DNA from: Moniliella sp. 'wahieum' | Taxonomy: Eukaryota > Basidiomycota > Moniliellomycetes > Moniliellales > Moniliellaceae | Reading direction: 5' to 3' | Assembly: GCA_003971905.1 (NCBI GenBank) | Contig: RSEE01000043.1 | Coordinates: forward strand, 310,001 to 374,000 | Length of the DNA stretch: 64,000 nucleotides | Shown here: positions 40,030 through 51,090 of the stretch, piece by piece | Layout: every line of letters starts with the position of its first letter | How positions within the stretch are numbered: the first letter of the stretch is position 1 | Position numbers and translations under genes: made by a program | Notes under the pieces: generated by a model | The model's input: the letters and a program-made list of their open reading frames with translations, nothing else | What the model was told of the DNA's origin: nothing | Database searches by the model: none

Positions 40030-41724
40030 TTACTCGGCGTGGGGCGCAGCGCTGCTCTCAGCGTGAGGAACAGCCTGTTCCGCCTTCTTCTCCAAAGCGT
40101 ACCGTGTGACCAATTTGGACGCCCGAGCCCTCGGGTGCACCGAGTATTCCGGCACCGTCTCGGCAGGAGCAGCGGGGGTACCAGTCTGAGCAGACTCGTA
40201 AGCGTGCTCCTCCTCTTCCTCCTCTTCTTCTTCCCCTGCTTCGGGATCCTCCTCCTCCTCTTCTTCTTCCTCTTCCTCGATCTCCTCCTCGATCGAAGAC
40301 CCTTCGTCCTCCTCTTCCTCTTCCTCCTCGTCTTCGGAACGGTATCCGACGGCACGCACCGCGGCGGGCACAGGGCCCGATCGGTCCATCTGCTCCGACG
40401 TGGTGAGATACACCTTGGACAACTGTTTAATGTCGTTCCACCACTCCATCATCTCGTTATGGCTACGAGCGCGGAAGGTGTAGGCCTGTTCACCACGGAG
40501 ACTCGCCAACGCATTGTCCGACTTGGCCGCGGTAATGTGGAATTGTGGCTCTTGGATGCCATAGTCGAAGGCGCACCGAGCGTGCACTCGGGCAGGAAGA
40601 GCGACAGAACAGGTGGGGGTGACGGTGCGGGTCGGACGAAGGGTGTTCGTGGAGGTAGCCAGCAGGCGTGAGAACATAGAAGGATTCCTTGTACGTCTTG
40701 GTGAAGCGTTCTTGCGCTCGAGAATGCCATGGTGGACCGGGATGACCGACGGGTCGTCCTTGCCGGGTAATCGATGGTTTCCGGGTTGCGCAACGGCGTG
40801 TCCGGGTCCAGTAGGTGGTCCGACCGCGCAGCAAATGCAATCCATTCCGCGTTGGGCTGGAGACCGCGCATGTGCACGCCGAGCGACAGCCACGTGTCCT
40901 GCACCTGCGCGACATGCGACCTGACCATTCGTCAAACGTCTGCCAAGCCGACTGGATCGAGCGCACAATGCCCTCCTCAAAGTGCGCCGAGTTCTGCTGC
41001 ATAATGATGATGGACTTTTGCAGTGCGTTCTCCTCGTTCACCTGGCGCTGCAGTGGCGGAACACAGTGGCATTCTGCGCCCACGGATCCTCGCGCGCCGT
41101 CACGCTCATGGGGGCATTCTTGAGGAGCGTGATTGACTTGGCCAAGTCCGTAATGAGCTTGGTTGACATTTCACGTTCCTTGGCCACACTGTTGGCCAGC
41201 TTGCCCGTGTCTTGTTGGACGTTGCGAATGTGGGCCTTGATCTCGGTACGCAACTTCTGCAAGTGCTGGACAATGGACCCCTCAACGGTCTTGCCCAAAT
41301 TGGCGTGGTGATCAGCAATGACACGTGTCTTGTCGCGGATGGCAGTACACATCTTGGATCCCATCTCGCCCAGGAACTGGTTGCCCTCCCGAACGGCACT
41401 TGGATGACACCGCCCAGCTTGGTCAGCTGCGAGAGTGTTGTACTCAATGTCGGCGATGCCCTCAAAGTAGGCAATGAGCTGCTTGGTGATGTTTCCAACC
41501 TGCAGCGGGTCAGCGGGGAAGGGGTTAGCCAGTGAGCACGGATAGGATTGAAACGGCGGCAAGGGAGGGAACGCACCATTGAAGCGTTCGATCAAAATGT
41601 CGGACGGACGCAGCTCGTTGGGGCCGGTGTTCTTCTTGATCAGCGACGCATTGCGGGAGGCAATGGTGCTCTTGCGGGAGACGGTAGTGGAGCGGGAGAT
41701 GGACTGGGCGTCGTACTGCGACAT
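40030..41724 (-). CDS. SLM1: Slm1/Slm2-like BAR and PH-domain protein
   Basis: In yeast Slm1/2 bind PI(4,5)P2 and sit at eisosomes, moving to activate TORC2 under membrane stress. The N-terminus MSQYDAQSISRSTTVSRKS is Ser/Thr/Arg-rich with likely phosphosites. A helical BAR-like domain follows (about 41500-40920): ITKQLIAYFEGIADIEYN, EGNQFLGEMGSKM, DKTRVIADHHANLGKTVE, LRTEIKAHIRN, EENALQKSIIIMQQNSAHFE, SIQSAWQTFDEW. Then a PH domain (about 40760-40420): GILERK, TYKESFYVLTPAGYLHE, ITAAKSDNAL, YTFRARSHNEMMEWWNDIKQL with the invariant Trp. The C-terminal tail has about 45 Asp/Glu residues (40210-40330). One intron of about 77 bp at about 41490-41570 carries a CTAAC branch. Frame changes near 41490, 41400, 41060, 40930, 40730 and 40600. 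Stop at 40030. Confidence 0.85.
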
Positions 41725-43595
41725 GGCCGGCAAATACCAGGGAAGTGGTGGGGGGGAGACAAGAAGCAGGGCCAGGGGCGCTGGCTTGACTTTGGTTGCG
41801 CTTGAAGCGTTTGGGCGTTTGGGCGTTTGGTCTGTGCGATTTTGATCAGCACTGCAAAGCCGATCCGGCGGCCCGCCGCCCGGCGCCTGTGTGCCCAGCG
41901 CCGCACCTACGAGTGTCCAGGCCTGCCGTTTAACCTTTGGGGGGGCGGCAGGGGGCCAGTGCGGGGATGCGGTCCGCGGAGGCACAGCGAGGCTGTCGCA
42001 CGCTGTCGCAGCTGCGCCCGGGCTGGTGATGTCATCGCACAGCCTTCGCGGGGCGCGGCCCACTGGCGCTGTGCCCGTTGCAGCGCATCCCTCGCCCATG
42101 ACGTCGTATCTGCACGGCCGTTCAGTACTACTACTCAGTGCGGCTGCGTTGGCATGACGCAGCGGAGGCCGCCTGTCCGCCTCAGATCGACCGTCTGTTC
42201 AACGATAGTCGATAGACCAGCGACGACCGCTGGTTATAACATGTGCCCGCACCCATCACCTTCAGCGACAAGTCACTAGCGTCACCGATTCGCCTGTCAT
42301 CATGTCATCGTCCCCCCTGCACCACGCCTGCCCCTTCCCTTGCCAATTGCTGTGCCCCCACGGCTCGGATCGTCGAAAACCGACTGATGATCTCGATGAT
42401 CGATCGCCGTCAGGCAGGCCAGGCATTCTCTCATCGCCATCGGCATCGTCGATCATCGGATCACACCTAGGCTCCAAAACATAACTTAGCGCGTACCAAC
42501 GGGTTTACCAAAAAAAAGGTCAAGTGCTGTTGGTCACAAGCAACGTAAGAGGCCTATTAAGGGATGGATTATCGATCCAGCCTGCGCCCGAAGACACGAT
42601 GAGAAGACATGCATTATTCTGACAGCAATTGCTTTACGGAAAGGTAGCCCATGCAAAAGGGGGACATGGGAACATCCGTGTCCATTGCACCTTCAAGAGC
42701 GCCATATATATCCCCATGCACCACCTCAGGACGAAAGATTTCCTTCCTACGGTCAAAGGGGATCATAAGAGTTTCTTGCGTTTGCAACAGTGTGAAAGGG
42801 AAGAAGGTAGCTAGCGGTGTTGTCGATAAGTAATGGATCTGGTATTGAGGAGCGAGTATATGGAGAGGTATGGACCCGTGGACTGTGGAAGGTTCAGAAG
42901 CCGGAAGGAGAGGCTCGTAGAAGAAGAGTCCGGGAAGCCCCAACCCGATCCATGGTATATGTGTGACGAATAGGCCAATGGACTCTAATCACTAGTGGTC
43001 AAAGCATAGCTGGGTTCCATGGTGTGCTATGTTGAGTCCCGCAAGCGATTGCAAGTGTATTAAGGAAATGGACATATCAAGAAGCACTTTGCTAGTATAC
43101 TCTCATTAGGCGTTTGCTGACAGCTGCGCCCATGGAATCCGAAAAAACCAATGGTGTCTGTAACAGATAAGTATCCCGCCCCCCTCTAGTTCGTTTCCAA
43201 AGTCTGGTGTATCGCGAGTGGATATGCGGAAGAGCCTGTGCTGGCCATGGGCATGTGAGCAAGATGATCCCCATCTGGTCTCTCACAAGGCTTGCACCCC
43301 AGCTGGGCTGCTGCGATGAATAAAAATGGCATCGAAAGAACAGCGCTGAGGAGCGAACAATTGAAACGAGTCGGGGCCCGCCGTCTTCGGGGCACAGGGG
43401 CAGAGGAGCAGGCGGGGCAGCGTGTTCCAGCACCTTCCGAACACCTGCCACGCCACCTCCGACATGCAACATTCAATCTTCAATCTTCAACCTTCACGCC
43501 CTCCCCGCGCGGAGGCACAAGGCAGGTGCTGAGGGACCCAGCATGCATCCGTCCTGCCTTCTCGCCCGACCGACACCCAGCCAGCCACCACCACC
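41725..43595. other. Gene-free region between the Slm1-like gene and the RRM gene
   Basis: About 1.9 kb without a supported gene. The first part (to about 42.3 kb) is G+C-rich and should hold the Slm1-like promoter. The stretch 42480-43300 is visibly A+T-richer; its longest open frame (minus strand, 42614-42943, 109 codons) has no ATG at its start and no domain I recognise. Confidence 0.55.
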
Positions 43596-44712
43596 ATGTC
43601 CGCCTCTGACGCTGCTGCCACGCCCACCCCCCCCGCCAACGCGCTGACCGCTCCCCCGCCGAGGTGGAGGAGCTGGCCACGGTACGTGATGGATGGTTCC
43701 CGTCCCTGCCCCCCCCAGAATACGCCTGCTGCAGCTCTGACATCTCTGACACCTGCCCTTTGCACAGAAAGTCTTTGTCCGCCCGCTCGCCGCTTCCTTG
43801 ACTGATGACGACATCAAGGCCCTCTTCCCCGACCAGACCGTGTATGTCCTTTGCTGGTTTCAGCCCTCAGGGCCTTGCAGTTGCCCCCCCTCTGAGCACC
43901 AGAGTACTGACTTCAATCTCCAGGACTGAGGTACACGTCATGCGCCGGGGCTCACGCCACCTTGGCTGCTTTGTCACCTTCGCTACGGAAGCCGATGCAG
44001 CGCGCGCGGTGGAGAAGTGGGGCCAGGATCCTTCCGGAGACGTGCGAGTGGAACGGCTGAAGCATACTGCGACCGAATCGGCTGCCTCGCGCAAAGCCCG
44101 CCCTGCACGCCAGCCCAAGAAAGTCAAAGCCAAGGCGACCCCGTCCAACGAGGCGAACGAGTCGGATGAGCCGAACGAATTGAAGGAAACCAAGGAGTCC
44201 AAGCAACCCAAGCAACCCAAGAAGACCAAGAAGGCAAAGACCTCCAAAGCCGCTAAGGAGCCCAAGGCGACCGAGGCCGCTACCCCCCCGGCCCCGGCTT
44301 CCCCCTCTGAGACACTTGTCTTTGTGGCCAATTTGGACTGGGCAGTGGAGCCCAAGGAGCTGCAAGAGTTTTTCGAACAGGACCGGAGCTCAAGGTGGAA
44401 CAAGTGACGATAGCTAGTCGGACGGTACGGGTGCTCTCTGCGCCCGAATCTGAGGCACCGAACGGGTCTGAAGGGGAGGGAAAGAAGAAGCGCGTGCCGG
44501 TCCAGCGGAGCCGTGGCTACGCCTTTGTCCGTTTTGCTTCGCACGCTCAGCAGACCAAGGCGATTGAGCTGTTCGACGGCAAGGAGCTCCGTGGCCGCCC
44601 GGTGGTCCTCAAAGTGGCCCTGGACAAGGAACGCCCCAAGGCTACCAAGCCGGCTAAACAGCCGAAGGTGACAGCAGAGCCGACGGAGGCAGAGGGCCCT
44701 GAGACGGCCTAA
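43596..44712 (+). CDS. RNA-binding protein with two RRM domains
   Basis: ATG at 43596 has a good context (CACCATG). RRM1 is split over exons 2-3: KVFVRPLAASLTDDDIKALF (from 43768), then CFVTFATEADAARAVEKW as RNP1-like end (about 43970). A highly charged Lys/Glu/Pro-rich linker follows (44090-44290, repeated KQPK/KETKE units). RRM2: LVFVANLDW as RNP2 (about 44320) and RGYAFVRFASHAQQTKAIELF as RNP1 (about 44510), with a Lys/Pro-rich tail. About 316 codons. Introns 43682-43767 and 43842-43923. Frame changes near 43660 (C run) and 44380. It could bind mRNA or pre-rRNA; the sequence does not decide. No specific orthologue recognised, though two-RRM proteins with basic linkers are common nucleolar factors. 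Confidence 0.8.
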
Positions 44713-45401
44713 TACTTAATTGGCATGTTTGTTTGTTTGCGTCTCCCTTTCCTGACAGGTCAGACTGCAAGGCAAACGCACGCATCCTTGGTTTGCGTCC
44801 GCCATGAATTCGAGTGTCTTCCTACACTGGTCCTGCCCTACGAATCTTGTGGCTGCAGCAGCTTGGGCAGAATAGGTGGGGGGGATGGACGAAAGCAACG
44901 CCAACGTGGGGGGGGGATAGCTCTGACCTGCATACGGCCAAGAGGCACCAGCGATGCTTGACAGGGGCGCACACCTACAATGGAAGCGCTTTCACACTGG
45001 GTGGTGTTGGCCACGCGGTGGTCGAGGAGTTCAGTGGGGGTGCTGTGCTCTAACGGGGGGGGAGTACGGGTGCAGTCCCTTCCAGCCGCACCCTGGCGGG
45101 GGACAGCAACACTCGGCTGTTGCCGCGGCGCTGACATAACCACAGGTCTCCTGCAGGCGACGGACACTGCCGCAGGGCTGGCATGCACGGGAGGCAAGCG
45201 CTGTGGGGTGCTAGGGTTGTCTATGTTCTGATGAGGATTAAAATACCTCTGCTGTGCGTGGCGGGAGGCGATGTGTTCTTGCGTCTAAGCCGCCTGGGTG
45301 CTCTTCTCCTGCTCCTGGCGGTCTGCCGCTGCTCCTGCGTCCCCGCCGCACCCACAGTCCGCTGCCCCCCCTGCCCCCCACCCCGTGCCCCGTGCCTTTG
45401 C
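44713..45401. other. Intergenic region upstream of the homeodomain gene
   Basis: No gene seen. G-rich runs at 44875-44920 and 45040-45065; contains the promoter of the homeodomain gene. Confidence 0.5.
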
Positions 45402-47731
45402 CATGCGCGACACACCCGATCTGGCCATGTCCGCTCCGCAGACGCGTGCGCGCGCCAAGCAGCCCATCCGGTCCCCACCTGCTCTGCCCAGCACCGCCCC
45501 CGACGTCGACCAACACGCTGATTCGCGCCGCGTCTTGTCCGAAGCTGGCTCTCCCTCCCGCACAACGTCGACATCCACCGCTCCTACTTCACCTCCCCCT
45601 GCACCTTTGGCGTCTGCCTCAGTCGCTGCCCTGCGCCTGCGCCTGCGTCCGCCTCGACCTCTACCTCGACCTCTACCTCTTCCTTGCCTTCGTTTGCCGG
45701 TCCCGGCCCCCCTTCCAGTACTACACAAGGCAACGAAGGTGAGAAACTCACCAGCCATTCCCAGACCGCAACGGCGCAACCTAAAGTGACGTTGCCTCCC
45801 TTGCCCATTGTACCGCCGCCTCCACCTCTCCTGCCTCCTTCACACATTGACAATGGCACCAGCAGTTCTACTGGGAGTCAGAACAGCATCCGCAGCAGTC
45901 CCACCTCCAGCCAAGCTCATACCGATCCCTCTGCGTCGCAGAGTATGTCTCCCAAATCTTCTTCTGCTGACCTCGCCACTACCTCTGCCACCACGATGGC
46001 CCCCTCGAAGGCGCCTCCTTTTGCGGCCGGTGATACGCAGGATCAGAATAGCTCGGGAACCCGTCCACGTAAAACCCTCGATCTCAAAAGCCTCCCCCGC
46101 TGACGCTGGAAGAGATCACGGCGGCTCGGTACAAGGCGTACTCGACTGGGATTGCAAGTACCAAAACCCACGTGGGAGGGAATGGTGCGTTGGGTGGCGC
46201 GCACATGCCACCGCTTACCATTGCGCTTCACAGTGCTTACCTCCAAGCGGCCAAAATGTTACCGGACTCGCTCGTGTTTACGGGGATGCTGCGACAAGAT
46301 ACCAGGCGGCCGAGCAAGCGCTGCGTGCCCGGGATTCCACGCGCATCACGGTCGATGGCAAGCCCATCAAGACGCGGCGCAGGACATTGCCGCATGAAGC
46401 CTCAGTGCTCCTAGCCTTCTTTACTGAGAACCAATTCCCTGCCTCCTTTGAGCGGGATGAGTTGTCAGCCATCACGGGGATGCGACCGCGGTATGTGTTC
46501 CCCTCCCGTCCCTGCTTAGGTGCTTACCCTCCGTCCTTTTAGAGCGGTAACCATCTGGTTCCAGAATCGCAGACAGACTGAGAAAAAACGTCAAAATGGG
46601 GAAGGATCCGGGGACGAGGAGCCAGTCCCCGCCGCACCACCTGTTCGCACGACTGTTCAAGAGACCGATGACCGACCAACACCCTATTCCTATCCATCTA
46701 TTCCATCTGTTCGTATGATCCCAGGCGCGTATCCTCCCCAACGCACTGGATATCCCCCCGCACCCCACTACCCTTCCCCTAGCCTACCTTACCCGCCTAC
46801 GTATTACATTCCGCCGCCTTTGTCCGTTGAGCCCCCCTGCCGATGGGGTACCCACAAGAGCTGGGGGAGGAAGAGGAGGAGGATGAAGGGAGTCACTTGG
46901 CATGGGAGTCCTCGGTCCCTCCCCCACTCGATTGGTCTGCGAAACAGCCGGCCTGGGGTCCTTCCGGGCAGCCCTGGACTGGACAATCGGCTGTCCTTGG
47001 CAATCATCCCAGTGTTTTGGGTACCAGTTCGCGCCCCCCTGTCTCCTTTCCCCGAGACTCTGTTCCTCTCGCTGCTCGGCTGGCTGGACCCACATCGGCA
47101 CCTTCGCTCCACGCTTCGCACCACGCCGATGTTTCCGGAAACCAAGGGACTAGGAGATTAAGTTCCCGCCGTGCTGCGGCTCGACAATCTCCTTCGTTGC
47201 GCTCGACAGCGGAGACTTCTCCTGCTATGCACACGAGGGGGGCTAAGGACAGCCGTCTACGTACACTGAGAGCACCCAATATGGATGCACCGGCGGTACA
47301 GGGTGCGCGTTCGGCTCCGGACTTTAGCTTTGCCACACTCAGGAGAGATAGCCTGTCTTCGTCCTCTCCTGAGGAAGAGGAAGTGAACAACCACGCTCTT
47401 CTGTTGACTCAAATGCACAGTTCCTCCTCTGGATCCGATCCACCTTCCTCCCACAAGCCACCTCCGCCTGAATACCAAGACGAAACCCATTCCTCCTCAG
47501 CGGGCGAGACGGCGCGCAAACGGCCCCGAACAAGCACAGCGATGCGCAAGACGGCGCCTGTCCTGAATGCGCCAGGACCGTCAGCTGAGAGGGGCGTTGG
47601 AGGCACTGGCAGCGGCGTCGGCTGCGTTTGATACCAGGTCAGATCGGTTGGGGAGGCTTACTGCCTCGTCGTCGGCGGAAATGTCGGCGGTGGAAGGCTT
47701 GCTCTGGATTTCGCAGCGGCAACCTACGTGA
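45402..47731 (+). CDS. Homeodomain transcription factor
   Basis: ATG at 45402 opens a long Ser/Thr/Pro-rich N-terminal region. The homeodomain spans about 46370-46585 and is cut by an intron at 46491-46542: basic N-arm KTRRRTLPHEASVLLAFF, EFPASFERDELSAITGM-like helices 1-2, and recognition helix AVTIWFQNRRQTEKKRQ with the invariant Trp, Phe, Asn and Arg. It looks like a typical 60-residue homeodomain, not the TALE type. The C-terminal half is disordered: Tyr/Pro-rich (46680-46850), then Ser-rich with an acidic patch SSSPEEEEV (about 47360), a basic RKRPRTS (about 47515) and a final helix LRGALEALAAASAAFDT (about 47590). About 760 codons. Frame changes near 45650, 45800, 46095, 46290, 46840, 47230 and 47585. 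Target genes unknown. No second homeodomain gene or pheromone gene is adjacent, so there is no reason to call a mating-type locus. Confidence 0.82.
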
Positions 47732-48430
47732 ACGTGAACCTTTGATGTGTCATCGCGTCATCATTATGGCGTGAAGGGAGAGCTTGCATCGGGTAGAATC
47801 TTTGTTTCGTTCGTATACACCGCGCTTATCAACCAGCCCCAGCCGATCGAAGGCACATCGTTCACCCCCATCTCAAGTGGACCATACATTCCCTCGTCCT
47901 TCTCGTTCCCCCCGACAGAGGTATCCAACAAGTCTTTAGCTTTCTTTTGTATTGCTCCTCTGCTCCCGCCTGTGTTGTCACTAGTCACTGGCTTTCCCTT
48001 GTACCCTCCATCGCGCGCGTTGATGGTCGCTGAAAATCAAAATGGGCTGTAGGCCTCCGCATCTTGTTTTTTTTTTCCCTTGGTACTCGGCAGGGTGGGC
48101 GTGGGTGTGGTGCTTACCACCCGTCGAGGCAAGTTGGAGTGAGAAATGGGAGGCGATATGGGAGAAACGTGTTCCGTGCCCTGGCTGTCCCTTTGATCGT
48201 TAGTATACTCACTTGAGCTACCGGTGACCTCCGGTGCTAGTTGAGACGTTGACATAAAGCGCCAAGCTGGGCTCTGACGAAGTGAGCGCGTCTGAGATCT
48301 GAGAGGCCTTTGTGCGTCACGCGTCACGCGTCACGCGTCAGGCAGGGCAGGCTTATCAGTAGAAGTATATCATAGCTGTCCCCCAATGTATCTCTGAGGA
48401 TCGGACGCGTGCCCTGGCTTAGGCTCCGAA
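47732..48430. other. Intergenic region between the homeodomain gene and the retroelement remnant
   Basis: No gene seen. It contains a T run (48066-48076) and the triple ACGCGT element. Confidence 0.5.
48319..48338. promoter_or_regulatory. Triple ACGCGT (MCB-like) element
   Basis: ACGCGT occurs three times with a 7-bp period (48319, 48326, 48333). ACGCGT is the MluI cell-cycle box bound by fungal MBF (Mbp1/Res) complexes. No intact gene starts just downstream on either strand, so a function is open. Confidence 0.35.
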
Positions 48431-50113
48431 GGATGGATCAGCGAGCCAACAGACGCGGGAGCGTCACAGCTCAGCGCTCAAGGCCAGAGCTAGAGTGCAC
48501 CAGCAAGGATCCAGCTGTCTCTCTGAGCGAAGCACCAGAGGGCAGACGATCTCGGCTGTACATTGACTAAATATGGGTGACGACAAAGGTCCAGCTGTCT
48601 CTCTGAGGGAAGCATCAGAGAGCAGGCCGGAGCAGGCACCAGAGGGCAGGCTGCCTCGGCTATACATTCACGACACTAAGATCTTCGGACCAGGTACACG
48701 GATTACCGGCCTAGCCGCGGAGATTTTGAAGACGACGCTTCAGCGCGTCAGCCCTCCCGCTCAACCTGCGCGAGGGACTGGGCCCAGATTCGACAGGATG
48801 GGCTGCACTTTTGTGGGAGGGGTAGACTGCCGTCGATCGTGGCTCCGGGACCAACTGGCCAGCCTCAGAGAAAACATGCCCAAGTTTGATGGCATCACCC
48901 GCCGGGGATGCCTCGTACTATGGCGGTACAGTAGTATACTCATCAGACCAAGCTGCGCCACACCTATTCCGCATCGTGCAGATGGAGGGTGAGCTGGACG
49001 ATGTGCTGGCCAAGATGGACGCCTTCATCTATACGGGGTTCAGACGGATCGGGGGCGACGAGGACCCCCAAGGTGCCAAGCACGACCACTTGGACATGCT
49101 CATGAGCCTGCCTCTCCGGATGGGAAGATGCGGCAGCCCGCTTTACTCGCATATTGCCCCACACCCGTGCCGGGGCCAACGAGGTTAATGACTTTATTAT
49201 TACCACGTATGTTGACCGATCAGGACCGCAAACGGCGACGGCAACCGCATTTACGAAGCAACGCCAGCGCTGCCGGGCGATGTGGGAGCAGAATCGACAA
49301 GAACTGTGCTCCAGAAGCTGGACGATGCCGATGGTGGCCATCTGGTTGAGCACAGCAACCCGCTGAGCCACAATTGGCTCTCCGCCATCCCATCCGCCCC
49401 GTGCCTCCGGCTCTCTGACAAGCAGGTCCAGGTTGGTCTCCAGCTCCACTCGCTGCGCCGCTCCACGCGCAACATGTGCAAGTGTGGTGTCATGTCCTCG
49501 CTGGAGCACATCATGGCTTGCATCTGCACATAGGCTAAGTTTAGTGCGTTGCATGAGGCAGTGCGGGAGCCCATTCTCGAGCTCGTACCCTCCATCCCCG
49601 ACACCACGTCCACATGAACCTACCGTGGAGGAAGAGGATGGGACGAGGCGCGGGCGGAGAGCACAGCGCACCGACTACCGTGTGATGGGGCCTGGAGCAA
49701 TCGGAGGATCTGGAATGAAGGTGGACCACACGGTACGCGACACGGGATCGCTGGGGGCGCAGAGCGCGTACCGGAGGGTGGTGCACGAGCTATGCCCTTG
49801 GAACGCGGGGGGAAGGCGCTGCTTCGGCTGCTGGAACAAGCAGAATGCGACAAGAATACCAAGCACCAGGGACGCACTCAAGAGCCGTTTTTCCCCTGGT
49901 TTTGACGACGCGCGGAGGTACTACGGCACCAAGACAGCGGACAATAAGATGCTGGCGCACTGGAAGGATTTGACTACTGAATCTCCATGGAAATGGTTCC
50001 TCGCTCGCAGGTCTACCGCGTTCATCCGTGTCCACACGCGGTCCCTCGGGCACGGGACCGGATGGCGAGCACCAGAGGGTCCTGATATCCTGGCGATCCC
50101 CCTGGTTCCCTAG
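48430..50113 (+). mobile_element. 3' remnant of a non-LTR (LINE-like) retrotransposon
   Basis: A chain of short frames reads through the region after the reverse transcriptase of fungal LINE-like elements: TFVGGVDCRRSWLRDQLASL (about 48805), AAPHLFRIVQMEGELDDVLAKMDAF (about 48955), LMSLPLRMG followed by LPLYSHIAPH-type sequence (about 49100), GANEVNDFIITTYVDRSG (about 49175), CLRLSDKQVQVGLQLHSL (about 49405), then a C-x1-C-x7-H-x3-C zinc-finger-like motif (about 49470), and KFSALHEAVREPILELVPSIP (about 49530). The catalytic RT core and the endonuclease are absent. In-frame stops (for example just after the zinc finger) and frame changes show decay. I see no target-site duplication or A-tail. 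The family assignment is from remembered motif order. Confidence 0.6.
48511..48674 (+). repeat. Imperfect direct duplication inside the retroelement remnant
   Basis: A stretch of about 57 bp at 48511-48567 is repeated 80 bp downstream in two blocks (48591-48620 and 48638-48674), separated by about 17 unmatched bases; both copies share CCAGCTGTCTCTCTGAG and ACCAGAGGGCAG. Confidence 0.8.
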
Positions 50114-51090
50114 CAGTGGTGGCGCTACCAAGTAACACACGCAAGATGAACGGTTCGGTTTGGGCGTAGCATTTCCCTGTCCCAGCCTTAGGCTTTGTGT
50201 CAATGATATGGATGCAGGGTAGAGCTCATCAATGAGCGCCTCATCAGCGCCATCAGCTGAGGGCGCGCTGAGGCCGAGGCGCTGGAACATGTAACCGGTT
50301 ATAACCTGCTGCAACCTGTAACACTGCTGCAACATGTAACCGTCGATAACCCGGAGGAACAAACGCAGGAGGGTTGCGGTCACCGGTCACCGGTCATGCC
50401 ATGGACCACTGGGTCACTGGGTCACTAGGTCACTTGCACTAGGCCTCGCTGGGAACTGGTGGCGGCAGCAGAGCACTGGGACGAGTACTGAGTGTACTGA
50501 GTTGCTGATGCGAATCGCGGATCACTAGATCACTAGCTTCACTAGTCATTGATCACTGATCGGCAACTGAGCACCGCAGGGGCCGATTGGCGTGCGCTGC
50601 GCTTGGGGGAACCCGGGGAACCACAATGAGCCCATCGCGTGCATGGATGCATTTTGGATCCCGTCGCTCCTCGGGCGCCTCCCCCGGTCACCCGAAGGCC
50701 GCGTTAGGATGCGTGATGCATGGCATCTGCGCTAGGGTTGGTGCCACAGCGCCAGTGCGGCTTCACCGGCTTCACCCGGCGCGGTGAGCGCTGAGCCGCT
50801 GGGCCTCAACGTCCTCGCCGCTGACGCTGATCTGATCCGACGCTGTTGTGTTTTGGTTGCAGGCCGCCTCACCGTCACCGCGTCACCGGTCCCAGCGGCC
50901 AGCGCCGGGCTAATTTGTTCCCACAACCAGCAGCCCCCAACCACCCAACCGCCTCGCCTCCCACCCTGCTCCTGGCCCTGGACGCGTCTCCGCGTCCTTT
51001 TCGCCCACCAGCCACCGCCTCGTCTTCGTCGCCTGGGCGGTCGTCCCTGCAGCACCATCCCACCTTCTCTTTCCCACCGCCTCTGCTGCC
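50114..51090. other. Intergenic region upstream of ERG3
   Basis: No gene seen. It holds many short palindromic words: AACCTGTAAC and ACATGTAACC (50285-50345), GGTCACCGGTCACCGGTCA (50378-50396), TCACTAGG units (50411-50440) and AGTACTGAGT/ATCACTAG words (50490-50560). The ERG3 promoter lies here. Confidence 0.6.
50258..50560. repeat. Patch of palindromic intergenic words
   Basis: Contains CTGAGGGCGCGCTGAGGC (50257-50274), repeated GTAACC/GGTTAT words, tandem GGTCACC units and TCACTAG units, the same types as at 2.66-3.02 kb, 15.9 kb and 20.9-21.5 kb. Confidence 0.7.

Noticed and set aside
42614-42943. A 109-codon minus-strand frame in the A+T-richer island
   Set aside because: No ATG at its start, no domain and no supporting gene context.
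45402-47731. Mating-type (b or HD) locus
   Set aside because: Only one homeodomain gene is present, the recognition helix lies in a single canonical homeodomain, and there is no divergent partner or pheromone/receptor gene.
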